Positions 1-8,634 are shown, numbered from the stretch's first letter. The stretch: 33,709 bases of DNA from Nanobdellota archaeon (GCA_013329215.1 DUKS01000022.1:1-33709), one strand, 5' to 3'. Notes: generated from the letters alone by a model not told the origin. Translations and numbers: made by a program.

Positions 1-157
1 CTGAGGATTATTGCAGAGGAGAATTCTGCCGAATTGCTTGTTGCGGAAGCAAGGAAGTGCAGGAGAAGATAGAGAAGGAGCGGCCTCCGGCTTGGAGATC
101 TGAGTTTATTCTTAAATTGCATTAAAGATCAGTTTTATAAATAAACGCGCTATTCTT

Positions 158-781
158 ATGCTTATGAATAAAGAAGAAATGTTTAAAGTTGTAAAGGAAT
201 TGCCTTTTGATTCCAAAAAATCAGTATTCAAGGATAAAAATGGTGTTGAAGTATTGCTCTTCAGGCCTTCTGAATTGTCCAGCAGGTTCAAAGATTATGA
301 TAAAACCAAGAATTTTCAGATTTGGCTGAAAGATGGCGACAGGGAGTTTAGGCCAAATCATTTGAGAATCTTGATTGACTTGAATCTAAGAATTAGGAGC
401 AGGTCGGAATTAAAGGAAAAATTACTTATAGCATTTGATAATATTTTCTATGGTAAAGACCCTGAAGAGGAGCTTAAACAGCTTGAAAAAGAGAAGTTTG
501 CGCATTATTTGAATAACCTTACTTTAATGGGCGTTTTGGCGCAGCTGTTTATTATAGAGCAGGAGCATGGCTATCATAAGGAAAGCAACTTTGATCCGCC
601 AAGCCTGTTTCTACAAGGTTGGATTCGAGAATTCATTGACAGCCCTAAAGAGATTGATAATATGTGCATGAGCGTTTGCAGCGGCCAGCCCCCGAAAGCA
701 GATTATGTCAATAAAGAGAATAAAAAAGGCAATAAATTTGTTAAAGATCTGAAACCCCTGTGGTATTTACAGGATAATTAG
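158..781 (+). CDS. Hypothetical protein, 207 aa, convergent with and overlapping a Dam-type methylase (possible R-M partner)
   Basis: Complete ORF preceded by a TATA-like TTTATAAATA (~131-140); its 3' end overlaps the convergent methylase ORF. Alternative ATG at 164. Confidence 0.75.
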   Translation: MLMNKEEMFKVVKELPFDSKKSVFKDKNGVEVLLFRPSELSSRFKDYDKTKNFQIWLKDGDREFRPNHLRILIDLNLRIRSRSELKEKLLIAFDNIFYGKDPEEELKQLEKEKFAHYLNNLTLMGVLAQLFIIEQEHGYHKESNFDPPSLFLQGWIREFIDSPKEIDNMCMSVCSGQPPKADYVNKENKKGNKFVKDLKPLWYLQDN

Positions 782-1607
782 TGATTACCAATTCGTTTAT
801 TTTTCCTCTTTTGCTTCCGTCAGAGTTTATCATTCTGCTTGCCTTGACTGTGTTAATGTTGAATCCTTTGTACAATTTTTTGATTAAATCAGTATCGCTG
901 TTGCTTAACATGACAGAGCAGCCTTTTTTGTCTAATGCCCTGAATAGTTCGGCTAGCCTTTTCTGGTCTTCTTCTTTGAAATCATCTTTTGTATAAGTTG
1001 TAAAGCTTTTGCTATTATTTAAGGGATGATATGGCGGGTCAAAGTAAATAAAATCGCCTTTCCTTGCTTCCGGCAGTATTGCTTCAAAGTCTTTTGCGCT
1101 TATTTGTATGTTTGCGAGCATTGAGGCGATTACGCTCATTTCTTCTTCATCAGGAAATGCCGGGCTTTTGTAAGTGCCCATAGGGACATTGAATTCCCCC
1201 TTGGAATTAACCCTGTATAACCCATTAAAACATGTCTTGTTAAGATATATGAATCTTGCAGCCCTATAAATGTCCAGCAATTCTTTGGGGTTCTGGCTTC
1301 TTATTTTATAATAGGTTTCCTTGGTGTGATTTTCTTTGTATGTTTGAAGAATCTCTAAAAGCTCATCCTTATTGTATTTAATCATATTATAGCAGTTGAT
1401 AAGCTCTTCATTAATATCAGATAAGAATACTTCTTTTGGATTATGATTCTGGGCTATATGGAATGCTATGGCACCGCTGCCTACAAAAGGCTCAAAATAT
1501 CTTTTTAGTTGTTTTGGGAAGAAGTTTTTATATTGCTCTAAAAGCTGCTTCTTTCCTCCCGCCCACTTGACAAAATTCGAAATTTTTGTTTCACCCCAAG
1601 CGTTATT
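741..1607 (-). CDS. dam: Dam-type (D12 class) N6-adenine DNA methyltransferase; start codon unresolved, probable frameshift at the 5' end
   Basis: The frame stays open upstream of the track's start at 1385 to a TAA at 1608-1610 and encodes FVKWAGGKKQLLEQ...YFEPFVGSGAIAFHI...YFDPPYHPL, i.e. the Dam N-terminal, SAM-binding and DPPY motifs. No in-frame ATG/GTG/TTG precedes FVKWAGGK. Confidence 0.85.
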   Translation of the reverse strand, partial: NNAWGETKISNFVKWAGGKKQLLEQYKNFFPKQLKRYFEPFVGSGAIAFHIAQNHNPKEVFLSDINEELINCYNMIKYNKDELLEILQTYKENHTKETYYKIRSQNPKELLDIYRAARFIYLNKTCFNGLYRVNSKGEFNVPMGTYKSPAFPDEEEMSVIASMLANIQISAKDFEAILPEARKGDFIYFDPPYHPLNNSKSFTTYTKDDFKEEDQKRLAELFRALDKKGCSVMLSNSDTDLIKKLYKGFNINTVKASRMINSDGSKRGKINELVITNYPVNTTGVSDL

Positions 1608-1741
1608 TTAGGTTTGAAGTATATATAGTTTGTGGCGGGTTTTGAAGGATTTGCGGGGAAGGCGGAAGGATGTGGTGGGAGTGTGGAAAAGTGAACGAAA
1701 AAGACGAAAGATAGAGCTATAATTTATGTATTGCTTTGAAT

Positions 1742-2506
1742 CTAACCAAATGGAGAATCAAGACCCGTATCGCTTGCATATAATAAACCTAAAAATTGAT
1801 TAAACCCTGAGAGGGTAAGATTTTTTGACCAGAGAATATATTTTCCCACAAATACTTTTTTATTTGATAAATCTGCAATTGCAAGATGAGCTCTTGGCAC
1901 TGCACTTTCGGAAGCATATACAATAATTATAGGCACCTTTTTGGTTATTAGACTCTGAATATTGTTTTTTATAGTTGTCTCATTATCCTCTTTTTTTACA
2001 GGCACGCCAATCTCTTGCCATATGCGTAATATTCTCTTAAATTCTTCTCTAATTGCATAATCGGATAACTTGTTGGTATCTTTAAAATATGTAAGATAGT
2101 CCAAGATATGAAGTAATACTCCTGTTGAAGCAATATGGATAATCTTTTGGACATACCGATTGCTATATTGGCTATTATATATCTCGCTTCTTATCTCTTT
2201 TACCCTGTCTTTTTCTCCTCGTGAATTAAGCTCGTATAATAAAAGCCCTACTTTGATAAATCTTGTAAATGGGGATTTTGTACCTATAGCTGATTTAAAT
2301 GCAATGTAAGTAGGATTTTTAGCAATATCATTAAGCGTATTCGCTTCGTCTTGAGTAATGGTAAAACCATATCTAGAAGTAATATCTATTCTTAACCAAG
2401 CCTTCTTGATAGTATCGAATGTCCTTTTTCCTATATTCTCTAAGCCGATTATAGCAGCATTAGCTAAAATCTTATTTATATCTGGTTCGGTATTATCTGG
2501 CGTCAT
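1742..2506 (-). CDS. Hypothetical protein, 254 aa (second gene of a two-gene module)
   Basis: Long ORF, 14 nt downstream of the 84-aa ORF on the same strand. Confidence 0.7.
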   Translation of the reverse strand: MTPDNTEPDINKILANAAIIGLENIGKRTFDTIKKAWLRIDITSRYGFTITQDEANTLNDIAKNPTYIAFKSAIGTKSPFTRFIKVGLLLYELNSRGEKDRVKEIRSEIYNSQYSNRYVQKIIHIASTGVLLHILDYLTYFKDTNKLSDYAIREEFKRILRIWQEIGVPVKKEDNETTIKNNIQSLITKKVPIIIVYASESAVPRAHLAIADLSNKKVFVGKYILWSKNLTLSGFNQFLGLLYASDTGLDSPFG

Positions 2507-2520
2507 GACTATTAAGGTTA

Positions 2521-2775
2521 TTAATTCTCTAAATATTCTTCTATATAGCTAGAAAGAGACACAGGGTTTGTGTTTATAATTACAGTTGACCCGGGTAAAA
2601 TAGATGCTTCATTGAAATGAACGGGTCTTCGTGTATATTTGCATATTACTCTCCTTCTAGTATTGTCAACAACAAACCCTCTTGCATCTAAATCATATCC
2701 CAATGCCTTTAATAATATCATCTTTTTTTGAGGATCTATATATACAAATTCTTTGAAATTATCAACTTTTGCCAT
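2521..2775 (-). CDS. Hypothetical protein, 84 aa (first gene of a two-gene module)
   Basis: ORF with a minus-strand TATA-like CCTTTATAAATTAG about 40 nt upstream. Confidence 0.65.
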   Translation of the reverse strand: MAKVDNFKEFVYIDPQKKMILLKALGYDLDARGFVVDNTRRRVICKYTRRPVHFNEASILPGSTVIINTNPVSLSSYIEEYLEN

Positions 2776-2869
2776 TTGTAATAGGTTATATGCACGGAAA
2801 CTATTACTAATTTATAAAGGTTTGGAATATATTAGTCTATCGATTTTTGTTATTCATCTTATCCATAAG

Positions 2870-2891
2870 CTTGCTCACTGGCGTTCGCAGG
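2870..2891. repeat. Hairpin repeat copy: CTTGC-TCACTGGCGTTC-GCAGG
   Basis: 12-nt loop matches the conserved family loop TCRCTRNNGYTC; 5-bp stem with one G-T. Confidence 0.6.
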
Positions 2892-2914
2892 TTCTCCCTC
2901 ATACGGCGAAACCT

Positions 2915-2934
2915 TTTCTCGCTGCGGCTCGAAA
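2915..2934. repeat. Hairpin repeat copy: TTTC-TCGCTGCGGCTC-GAAA
   Basis: Same conserved loop and C-G closing pair. Confidence 0.6.
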
Positions 2935-2951
2935 CCTCACCGTTCGCCTTC

Positions 2952-3010
2952 TAACAACTAACGACCACATACTCGTTCGTCCACTAATAACTAACGACTA
3001 CGTACCCGTT
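2952..3010 (+). repeat. Direct repeat, two 26-bp copies at a 33-bp period
   Basis: TAACAACTAACGACCACATACTCGTT (2952-2977) vs TAATAACTAACGACTACGTACCCGTT (2985-3010): 22/26 identical. Confidence 0.8.
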
Positions 3011-3020
3011 AACTCACCAA

Positions 3021-3034
3021 AACCTTTATAAACA
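3021..3034 (+). promoter_or_regulatory. BRE/TATA-like element of the L3 operon promoter (AACCTTTATAAACA)
   Basis: Archaeal TATA consensus about 25-30 nt upstream of the structured leader. Confidence 0.6.
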
Positions 3035-3060
3035 ACCTCGATTATCCATTCTCCTAATAA

Positions 3061-3257
3061 GTGAAGCCCGTAAAGGGCTTTTCTAACAGGCGAGTGCGAA
3101 ACCGAAGTCTTTAGTTTCGCTATCCGGAAGGATAATCTCATGTGATGCTCTTGAAGCGCTGCTTGCGCTATGCTGTTAGGCACCAACCTGCAGACAGGTT
3201 GATCATCAGGGCGGGCTAAAGCCCACCTATGCGCTACGACGCAATCATGGCGCACTA
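3061..3257 (+). ncRNA. Candidate structured 5' leader RNA of the L3 operon
   Basis: At least seven helices: GAAGCCC/GGGCTTT, long-range CTAACAG(3083-3089)/CTGTTAG(3173-3179), GCGAAAC/GTTTCGC, TATCC-GGAA-GGATA, AGCGC/GCGCT, CAACCTG-CAGA-CAGGTTG, GGGC-TAAA-GCCC, TGCGC/GCGCA. Confidence 0.6.
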
Positions 3258-3279
3258 TATATAACAAAGGTAACACACA

Positions 3280-4260
3280 ATGGCAGGCTCTAATCAAATG
3301 CACCACCCCCACAGGGGAAGCATGCAGTTCTGGCCCAGGAAAAGGGCAGCGAGAGCTTTGCCGAGAGTGAGAAACTGGCCCGTAACAAAAGAAGTCAAGC
3401 TTGAAGGCTTCATAGGCTACAAGGCAGGCATGACTCACGCAATGGTTACAGACAAAAACCCCGGCTCTCCTACAAAAAACATGGACGTCAGCAGGGCTGT
3501 GACAATAATCGAGTGCCCGCCCATGAAAGCAATGGCAATAAGGTTCTACAGGAACACGCCTTACGGATTAAATCTTGTTTCTGAATTATTCTCGCAAAAG
3601 TACGAAAAGGAGCTAATCAGGAAAACAAGGCCCGGCAAGAACACTGAAGTGCCTGCTGAGTTTGACGACCTGAGATTAGTCGTGTACACGCAGCCGAAGC
3701 AGACAGGCATCGGAAAAAAGCAGCCTGACGTGCTTGAAATAGGCATTGGCGGTACTGACAAGGCACAAAAGCTGGAATATGCAAAAGGGCTTTTGGACAA
3801 GGAAATAAAAGTTTCTGAGCTGTTCAAGGAAGGCCAGCTGATTGACGTGCACGGAGTCACAAAAGGAAAGGGCTTTCAGGGCACTGTAAAGAGGTACGGA
3901 GTCAAGAGGCGCCAGCACAAGTCAGAAAAGACAATAAGGGGCGTTGGAACACTAGGCTCATGGCACCCCAACAGGGTCCAATATACAGTTGCGCAGCCAG
4001 GCAAGATGGGCTATCACCAGAGGATAGAATACAACAAGATAATATACAAGATAGGCAGCAACCCGGCTGATGTCAACCAGGACGGCGGAATCACGCATTA
4101 CGGAATAATAAAGAACGATTATGTCTTAATCAAGGGCTCTGTCCCGACTGTAAAGAAAAGGGCGCTTGTCATTGCGCAGCCGATGAGGCCGTGGCAGAGG
4201 TTCAAGCAGACGCAGCCTGAGATAACATACTTAAGCACAGCATCAAAGCAGGGATTATAA
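3280..4260 (+). CDS. rpl3: 50S ribosomal protein L3 (uL3)
   Basis: MHHPHRGSMQFWPRKRA..., GTVKRYGVKRRQHK..., first gene of the S10/spc-type cluster. Confidence 0.96.
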   Translation: MAGSNQMHHPHRGSMQFWPRKRAARALPRVRNWPVTKEVKLEGFIGYKAGMTHAMVTDKNPGSPTKNMDVSRAVTIIECPPMKAMAIRFYRNTPYGLNLVSELFSQKYEKELIRKTRPGKNTEVPAEFDDLRLVVYTQPKQTGIGKKQPDVLEIGIGGTDKAQKLEYAKGLLDKEIKVSELFKEGQLIDVHGVTKGKGFQGTVKRYGVKRRQHKSEKTIRGVGTLGSWHPNRVQYTVAQPGKMGYHQRIEYNKIIYKIGSNPADVNQDGGITHYGIIKNDYVLIKGSVPTVKKRALVIAQPMRPWQRFKQTQPEITYLSTASKQGL

Positions 4261-5060
4261 TGAAAACAGACGTATTGTCATTGGAAGGCGCAAAGCAGAA
4301 AGAGATAGCTCTGCCAAGCCAGTTTGAAGAGGAATACAGGCCAGACGTAATCAAGAGGGCTGTTTTGGTTGTGCAGGCAAACAGGCGCCAGAAATACGGC
4401 GCAATGCAGGAAGCTGGCGAAAGGTACTCTTCAAGGCTTTCAAGAAGGAGAAGGCAGTACAGGGGCAGCTACGGAAAGGGAATTTCAAGAATCCAGAGAA
4501 AAATCATGTCCAGAAGGGGCGCGCACATTAATATGGTCGGAGCTTTTGTCCCCGGCACAGTCGGCGGAAGAAAGGGAGCACCGCCAAAGGCGTCAAAAGA
4601 ATGGGGCCAGAAAATAAACCAGAAAGAGAAGAGGCTTGCAATCAGGTCTGCAATAGCAGCAACCGCAAACAGGGAGATTGTAAAGCTGAGGGCGACATAC
4701 TCAAACGTTCCATTGGTGCTTGTGCATGACATGGAGTCATTAAGCAAGACACAGGATGTTGAAGACCTGCTGCTTAGGCTCGGCATGGAAAAGGAAGTTG
4801 AAAGGATTAAGAGAGTCAAGATAAGGGCAGGCAGGGGAAAAACAAGGGGAAGAAGATACAAGGGCAAGGCAAGCGTCCTGTTCGTTGTGTCAGGAAAATG
4901 CCCGCTGCAGAATGCCGCAAGAAACCTTGACGGAGTTGATGTTTCATTTGTCAATACGCTGAACGCAGAGCTTTTGGCGCCCGGAACAGTTCCGGGAAGG
5001 CTTACTATATGGAGCGAGAAAGCGATTGAAAGGCTTGCAAAGGAGAAGCTGTTCATATGA
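4260..5060 (+). CDS. rpl4: 50S ribosomal protein L4 (uL4)
   Basis: Archaeal L4 sequence (GTVGGRKGAPPK...); start overlaps the L3 stop. Confidence 0.96.
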   Translation: MKTDVLSLEGAKQKEIALPSQFEEEYRPDVIKRAVLVVQANRRQKYGAMQEAGERYSSRLSRRRRQYRGSYGKGISRIQRKIMSRRGAHINMVGAFVPGTVGGRKGAPPKASKEWGQKINQKEKRLAIRSAIAATANREIVKLRATYSNVPLVLVHDMESLSKTQDVEDLLLRLGMEKEVERIKRVKIRAGRGKTRGRRYKGKASVLFVVSGKCPLQNAARNLDGVDVSFVNTLNAELLAPGTVPGRLTIWSEKAIERLAKEKLFI

Positions 5061-5356
5061 GCAAAGAAAAAAAGCAGGCAAACCTGAAGGGAGATGCAAA
5101 GGAGTTCTCAGTAATCAAGTATCCGCTTACAACAGAAAAGTCAGTAAGGCTTATGGAATCAGAAAACAAGCTCGTGTTCATAGTTGACAGGAATGCGTCA
5201 AAGTACAGCGTAAAGCAGGCTGTTGAAGCAATGTTCAAGGTAAAAGTTACAAATGTAAACACAGTCATCCTCCCGAGCGGGGAAAAGAAAGCATATGTCT
5301 CATTGTCTCCGGAAACTCCGGCAATGGACGTTGCGACACAACTGGGATTGCTATAA
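5057..5356 (+). CDS. rpl23: 50S ribosomal protein L23 (uL23)
   Basis: YPLTTEKSVRLMESENKLVFIVDR...; ATGA overlap with L4. Confidence 0.96.
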   Translation: MSKEKKQANLKGDAKEFSVIKYPLTTEKSVRLMESENKLVFIVDRNASKYSVKQAVEAMFKVKVTNVNTVILPSGEKKAYVSLSPETPAMDVATQLGLL

Positions 5357-5365
5357 AGGTATAAA

Positions 5366-6088
5366 ATGGGAAAAAATCTAATACAGCAGAGGCATGGAAA
5401 GGGTTCGCTTACTTACAGGGCTCCAAGCCACAGGTATGTAGGAAAGCTCGAGCACAGGCCTTATGATGAAGCTGAAAGGCAGGGAGTTGTTTCAGGAAGA
5501 ATAACGGATTTCGTGCACTGCCCCGGGCATTCTGCGCCGCTGGCAAAAGTTTCTTATGGCAAGGAAGAGGTTCTCATGCCTGCGCCTGAAAAAGTCAGGG
5601 TTAATGACGAGATTCAGTCAGGCCTTAACGCAGCAGTTTCATCAGGAAATACGCTTCCTCTGAAAAACATCCCGGAAGGGACTTTAATATTCAACCTTGA
5701 GCTTAACCCCGGAGATGGGGGGAAACTTGTAAGGACAGCAGGCTCATTTGCAAGGATTGTCACAAAGGCCGGCAACAAGGTAACCATTGAGCTGCCTTCA
5801 AAAAAGCAGAGGGAATTCATAGACGAGTGCAGGGCTACAGTGGGTGTCATTGCAGGCGCAGGCAAGCAGGAAAAGCCGTACCTCAAGGCCGGAAAGAAGT
5901 ATCACGCAATGAAAGCAAGAAACAGGATGTACCCGAGAACAAGCGGAGTTGCAATGAACTCAGTTGACCATCCGTTTGGTTGCGGAAGGGGCAGGCACGT
6001 TGGCAAGCCGAAGACATGCTCGAGGTTTGCACCGCCGGGAAGAAAGGTCGGTTTAATCGGCGCAAGAAGGACAGGAAGGAAGAGATAA
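5366..6088 (+). CDS. rpl2: 50S ribosomal protein L2 (uL2)
   Basis: GVAMNSVDHPFGCGRGRHVGKPKT...GARRTGRKR. Confidence 0.97.
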   Translation: MGKNLIQQRHGKGSLTYRAPSHRYVGKLEHRPYDEAERQGVVSGRITDFVHCPGHSAPLAKVSYGKEEVLMPAPEKVRVNDEIQSGLNAAVSSGNTLPLKNIPEGTLIFNLELNPGDGGKLVRTAGSFARIVTKAGNKVTIELPSKKQREFIDECRATVGVIAGAGKQEKPYLKAGKKYHAMKARNRMYPRTSGVAMNSVDHPFGCGRGRHVGKPKTCSRFAPPGRKVGLIGARRTGRKR

Positions 6089-6089
6089 A

Positions 6090-6488
6090 ATGGTAAAGAA
6101 AGAATTCACATATAGGGGAAAGACAATTGAAGAGCTGCAGAAGTTAAGCATTGAAGAGTTTGCAAAGCTCACCCCCGCAAGGCAGAGAAGGTCATTGCTC
6201 AGGGGATTCAACGAGGCTGAGAAAAAGCTTCTTGCAAAGATAAAGAAATACAAGGCAGGCAAGACAAAGAAGCCGGTAAAGACGCACTGCAGGGACATAG
6301 TCGTGCTTCCCGACATGGTGGGCCTGACAATACACATTCACAGCGGCAAGACATTTGTGCCGATAACAATAGAGCCGGACATGATAGCTCATGTGCTCGG
6401 CGAATTTACAATGAACAGGCAGAAGGTTTCGCACTCAGCGCCCGGAATCGGGGCAACAAGAAGCAGCGCCTCTGCATCGGTGAAGTAA
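6090..6488 (+). CDS. rps19: 30S ribosomal protein S19 (uS19)
   Basis: THCRDIVVLPDMVGLTIHIHSGKTFVPI... Confidence 0.96.
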   Translation: MVKKEFTYRGKTIEELQKLSIEEFAKLTPARQRRSLLRGFNEAEKKLLAKIKKYKAGKTKKPVKTHCRDIVVLPDMVGLTIHIHSGKTFVPITIEPDMIAHVLGEFTMNRQKVSHSAPGIGATRSSASASVK

Positions 6489-6490
6489 AA

Positions 6491-6985
6491 ATGGGAAAGT
6501 TAATGGCGAAGGCAAAAGGACTGTCGCTTCCTATTTCAAGGAAGCAGGCTGTTGAAGTATGCAGGTTCATAAAGAAAAGGGACGTTGCGTCCGCAAGAAA
6601 GCGCCTTGAAAGGGTAATGGCCCTGAAGATGGCAGTGCCTTCAACAAAGTTCAAGAGGGACATACCTCACAGGTCCGGCTCAGTCGGTCCCGGAAGGTTT
6701 CCGATAAAGGCTGCAGAAGCAATATTGGGAATACTGAATTCGGCTGTTTCAAACGCTGAAAACAAGGGAATGAAGGCAAGCTCGCTTTACATTTCAATGG
6801 CATCGGCGTGCAAGGGCCCGACAGCATGGAGATACGGCAGGCTGTCAAGAAGGCATGCAAAGAGGACGCATGTTGAGCTGTGGCTTGAAGAGGCTGCAGA
6901 GAAGAAGCAGGAAAAGCCCAGGGCGGTTAAGAAAGAGCAGGCGCCTTTGGAGAAAGAGAAACACCAAGAGGTAAAGAAACAATGA
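6491..6985 (+). CDS. rpl22: 50S ribosomal protein L22 (uL22) with charged C-terminal tail
   Basis: L22-like sequence, position in operon. Confidence 0.94.
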   Translation: MGKLMAKAKGLSLPISRKQAVEVCRFIKKRDVASARKRLERVMALKMAVPSTKFKRDIPHRSGSVGPGRFPIKAAEAILGILNSAVSNAENKGMKASSLYISMASACKGPTAWRYGRLSRRHAKRTHVELWLEEAAEKKQEKPRAVKKEQAPLEKEKHQEVKKQ

Positions 6986-7788
6986 TCGAGCGAAAATTCG
7001 TTGCAGAGAAGATGAAGGAACTTGAAGTTGAAGAGTACATTGCAAGGGAAATTGGAAAGGACAAGTACAGCTTCCTGCTTATCAAGAAAACGCCTCTCGG
7101 AGAAAAAATCACAATATACACTTCAAAGCCGGGGTTCATTGTCGGAAAGCGCGGCGAAACAATCAAGAAAATGACTGAAGTGCTTAAGCACAGCTTCCAC
7201 ATGGACAACCCGCAGGTTGAAGTTGCAGAGTTTGACAACCCTGACCAGGAAGCAAAGTCAGTGGCAGACTACATTGCAGGCTCATTGGAAAGGTTCGGCT
7301 CAAACAGGTTCAAGTCAGTCGGGTACAAGGCGCTGCAGAGGATAATGGATGCAGGCGCGTTGGGTGCTGAAATCAAAATCAGCGGAAGGGGAGTCCCGAG
7401 CAGCAGGGCAAAGAGCTGGAGATTTTATGCTGGCCTTCTGAAAAAGGCAGGCGACATATCAGACTCAAAAGTCAGGAAAGCAATAACATCAGCAAACCTC
7501 AAGTCAGGGACAATCGGGATAAAAGTAAGCATAATGCCGTCCGATGTTGAGCTGCCTGACAAGATCACGTTCATCACAGCTGTTGAAGATAAAAAGGAAG
7601 AAGAGCCTGTTAAAGAGGCAACTGCCGAGGAAAAGCAGGCAGAGGAAAAGGCTGAAGAGGCTGTGAAGGAAATCAAGAAGGAGAAGAAGCCGAAGAAGAA
7701 GCCTGCCGAGAAAAAGGAAAAGCAGGCAAAGCCAAAGAAAGAAGAATCCAAAGAAGAGAAAAAGGCAGAAGAAGAGAAGAAAGATTAA
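6982..7788 (+). CDS. rps3: 30S ribosomal protein S3 (uS3) with long Lys/Glu-rich C-terminal tail
   Basis: KH region (PGFIVGKRGETIKK), GAEIKISGRG; ATGA overlap with L22. Confidence 0.96.
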   Translation: MIERKFVAEKMKELEVEEYIAREIGKDKYSFLLIKKTPLGEKITIYTSKPGFIVGKRGETIKKMTEVLKHSFHMDNPQVEVAEFDNPDQEAKSVADYIAGSLERFGSNRFKSVGYKALQRIMDAGALGAEIKISGRGVPSSRAKSWRFYAGLLKKAGDISDSKVRKAITSANLKSGTIGIKVSIMPSDVELPDKITFITAVEDKKEEEPVKEATAEEKQAEEKAEEAVKEIKKEKKPKKKPAEKKEKQAKPKKEESKEEKKAEEEKKD

Positions 7789-7789
7789 A

Positions 7790-8068
7790 ATGTCAAAGAA
7801 AAAATCAAAGGCAGTCAGGCAGATGGGAAATGAGCAGGCGCTTGAAAAGCTTGCAGAGCTCAGGAAAGAGCTTTTGAAGGCGAATTCCCAGATTGCAGTA
7901 GGCACTGTGCCTGAAAGCCCGGGAAAGGTAAAGCAGATAAAGAAGGAGATTTCCAGAATACTCACTATCATAAGTGAGCCTGTGCAGCAAAAGGCTGCAA
8001 AGGCAGCAGTGGCGCCGCAAGGTGCTGCTGTGCAAGAAAAACCCAAGGAGGCTAAGCGAACTAAATGA
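7790..8068 (+). CDS. rpl29: 50S ribosomal protein L29 (uL29) with C-terminal extension
   Basis: EKLAELRKELLKANSQIA..., position in operon. Confidence 0.9.
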   Translation: MSKKKSKAVRQMGNEQALEKLAELRKELLKANSQIAVGTVPESPGKVKQIKKEISRILTIISEPVQQKAAKAAVAPQGAAVQEKPKEAKRTK

Positions 8069-8379
8069 GCGAGGTATGCTCAAAATGCGGCCTGCCCAAA
8101 GACCTTTGCGTCTGCGAGACAATAGCAAAGGAGGAGCAGAAGATTGAGGTCAAGCTCATCAAGAAGAAGTTCGGAAAGTTTTCGACTGTTGTCACGGGCA
8201 TAAACGACAAGAGCATAAACCTGAAGGAGCTTCAGAAAGGGCTCAAGTCAAAGCTTGCCTGCGGCGGCACTGTCAAGGACGGAGTCATCGAGCTTCAGGG
8301 GAACCACCTCGCAAAAGTGAGGCAGTACCTGAGGGAGTTCGGGTTTCCGGCAGAGTCAATCAAGGTCGTGGAATGGTAG
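8065..8379 (+). CDS. Translation initiation factor aIF1 (SUI1 family)
   Basis: MSEVCSKCGLPKDLCVCE...KFSTVVTGI...LKSKLACGGTVKDGVIELQGNH. Confidence 0.95.
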   Translation: MSEVCSKCGLPKDLCVCETIAKEEQKIEVKLIKKKFGKFSTVVTGINDKSINLKELQKGLKSKLACGGTVKDGVIELQGNHLAKVRQYLREFGFPAESIKVVEW

Positions 8380-8634
8380 ATGACTGCAGACATATTGCGG
8401 CACGAGCTCATCGGGCTTGAGATTGAAGTTGTCACGTCGCCGAACAGTAGCCTCGTGGGAATCAAAGGAAAAATCATAGACGAAACGCGCAATACGCTGC
8501 GCATACAGGGCCGCGGAAAGGTGCTGACAATCATGAAAAACGCAATCGTGTTCAGGGCGAGCATCGGAGGAAGGATTGTTGAGATAGACGGCTCTTCAAT
8601 TATGGGAAGGCCGGAGGACAGGATTAAAAAATGA
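8380..8634 (+). CDS. rnp1: Ribonuclease P protein component 1 (Rnp1/P29)
   Basis: HELIGLEIEVVTSPNSSLVGIKGKIIDETRNTL..., position between aIF1 and S17. Confidence 0.93.
   Translation: MTADILRHELIGLEIEVVTSPNSSLVGIKGKIIDETRNTLRIQGRGKVLTIMKNAIVFRASIGGRIVEIDGSSIMGRPEDRIKK

Noticed and set aside
1-125. C-terminal fragment of an upstream gene at the window edge
   Set aside because: Two frames are open (1-72 and 3-125) and I cannot decide between them without upstream sequence.
781-996. Plus-strand ORF of 71 aa
   Set aside because: Antisense to the Dam methylase, hydrophobic shadow ORF without family signal.
3061-3257. RNase P RNA, SRP RNA or tRNA in the L3 leader
   Set aside because: No recognisable conserved cores of these RNAs; kept only as an unclassified structured leader.
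2998-3438. Minus-strand ORF of 146 aa
   Set aside because: Overlaps the structured leader and the L3 start in antisense; low-complexity Cys/His-rich translation.
4469-5056. Minus-strand ORF of 195 aa and similar antisense ORFs across the ribosomal operon
   Set aside because: Shadow ORFs caused by Lys/Glu/Arg-rich codon usage on the coding strand.
5366-6088. HPFGCG instead of HPFGGG in L2 as an unusual active-region variant
   Set aside because: HPFGGG is normal for archaeal L2; a single G-to-C change is not enough to claim significance.
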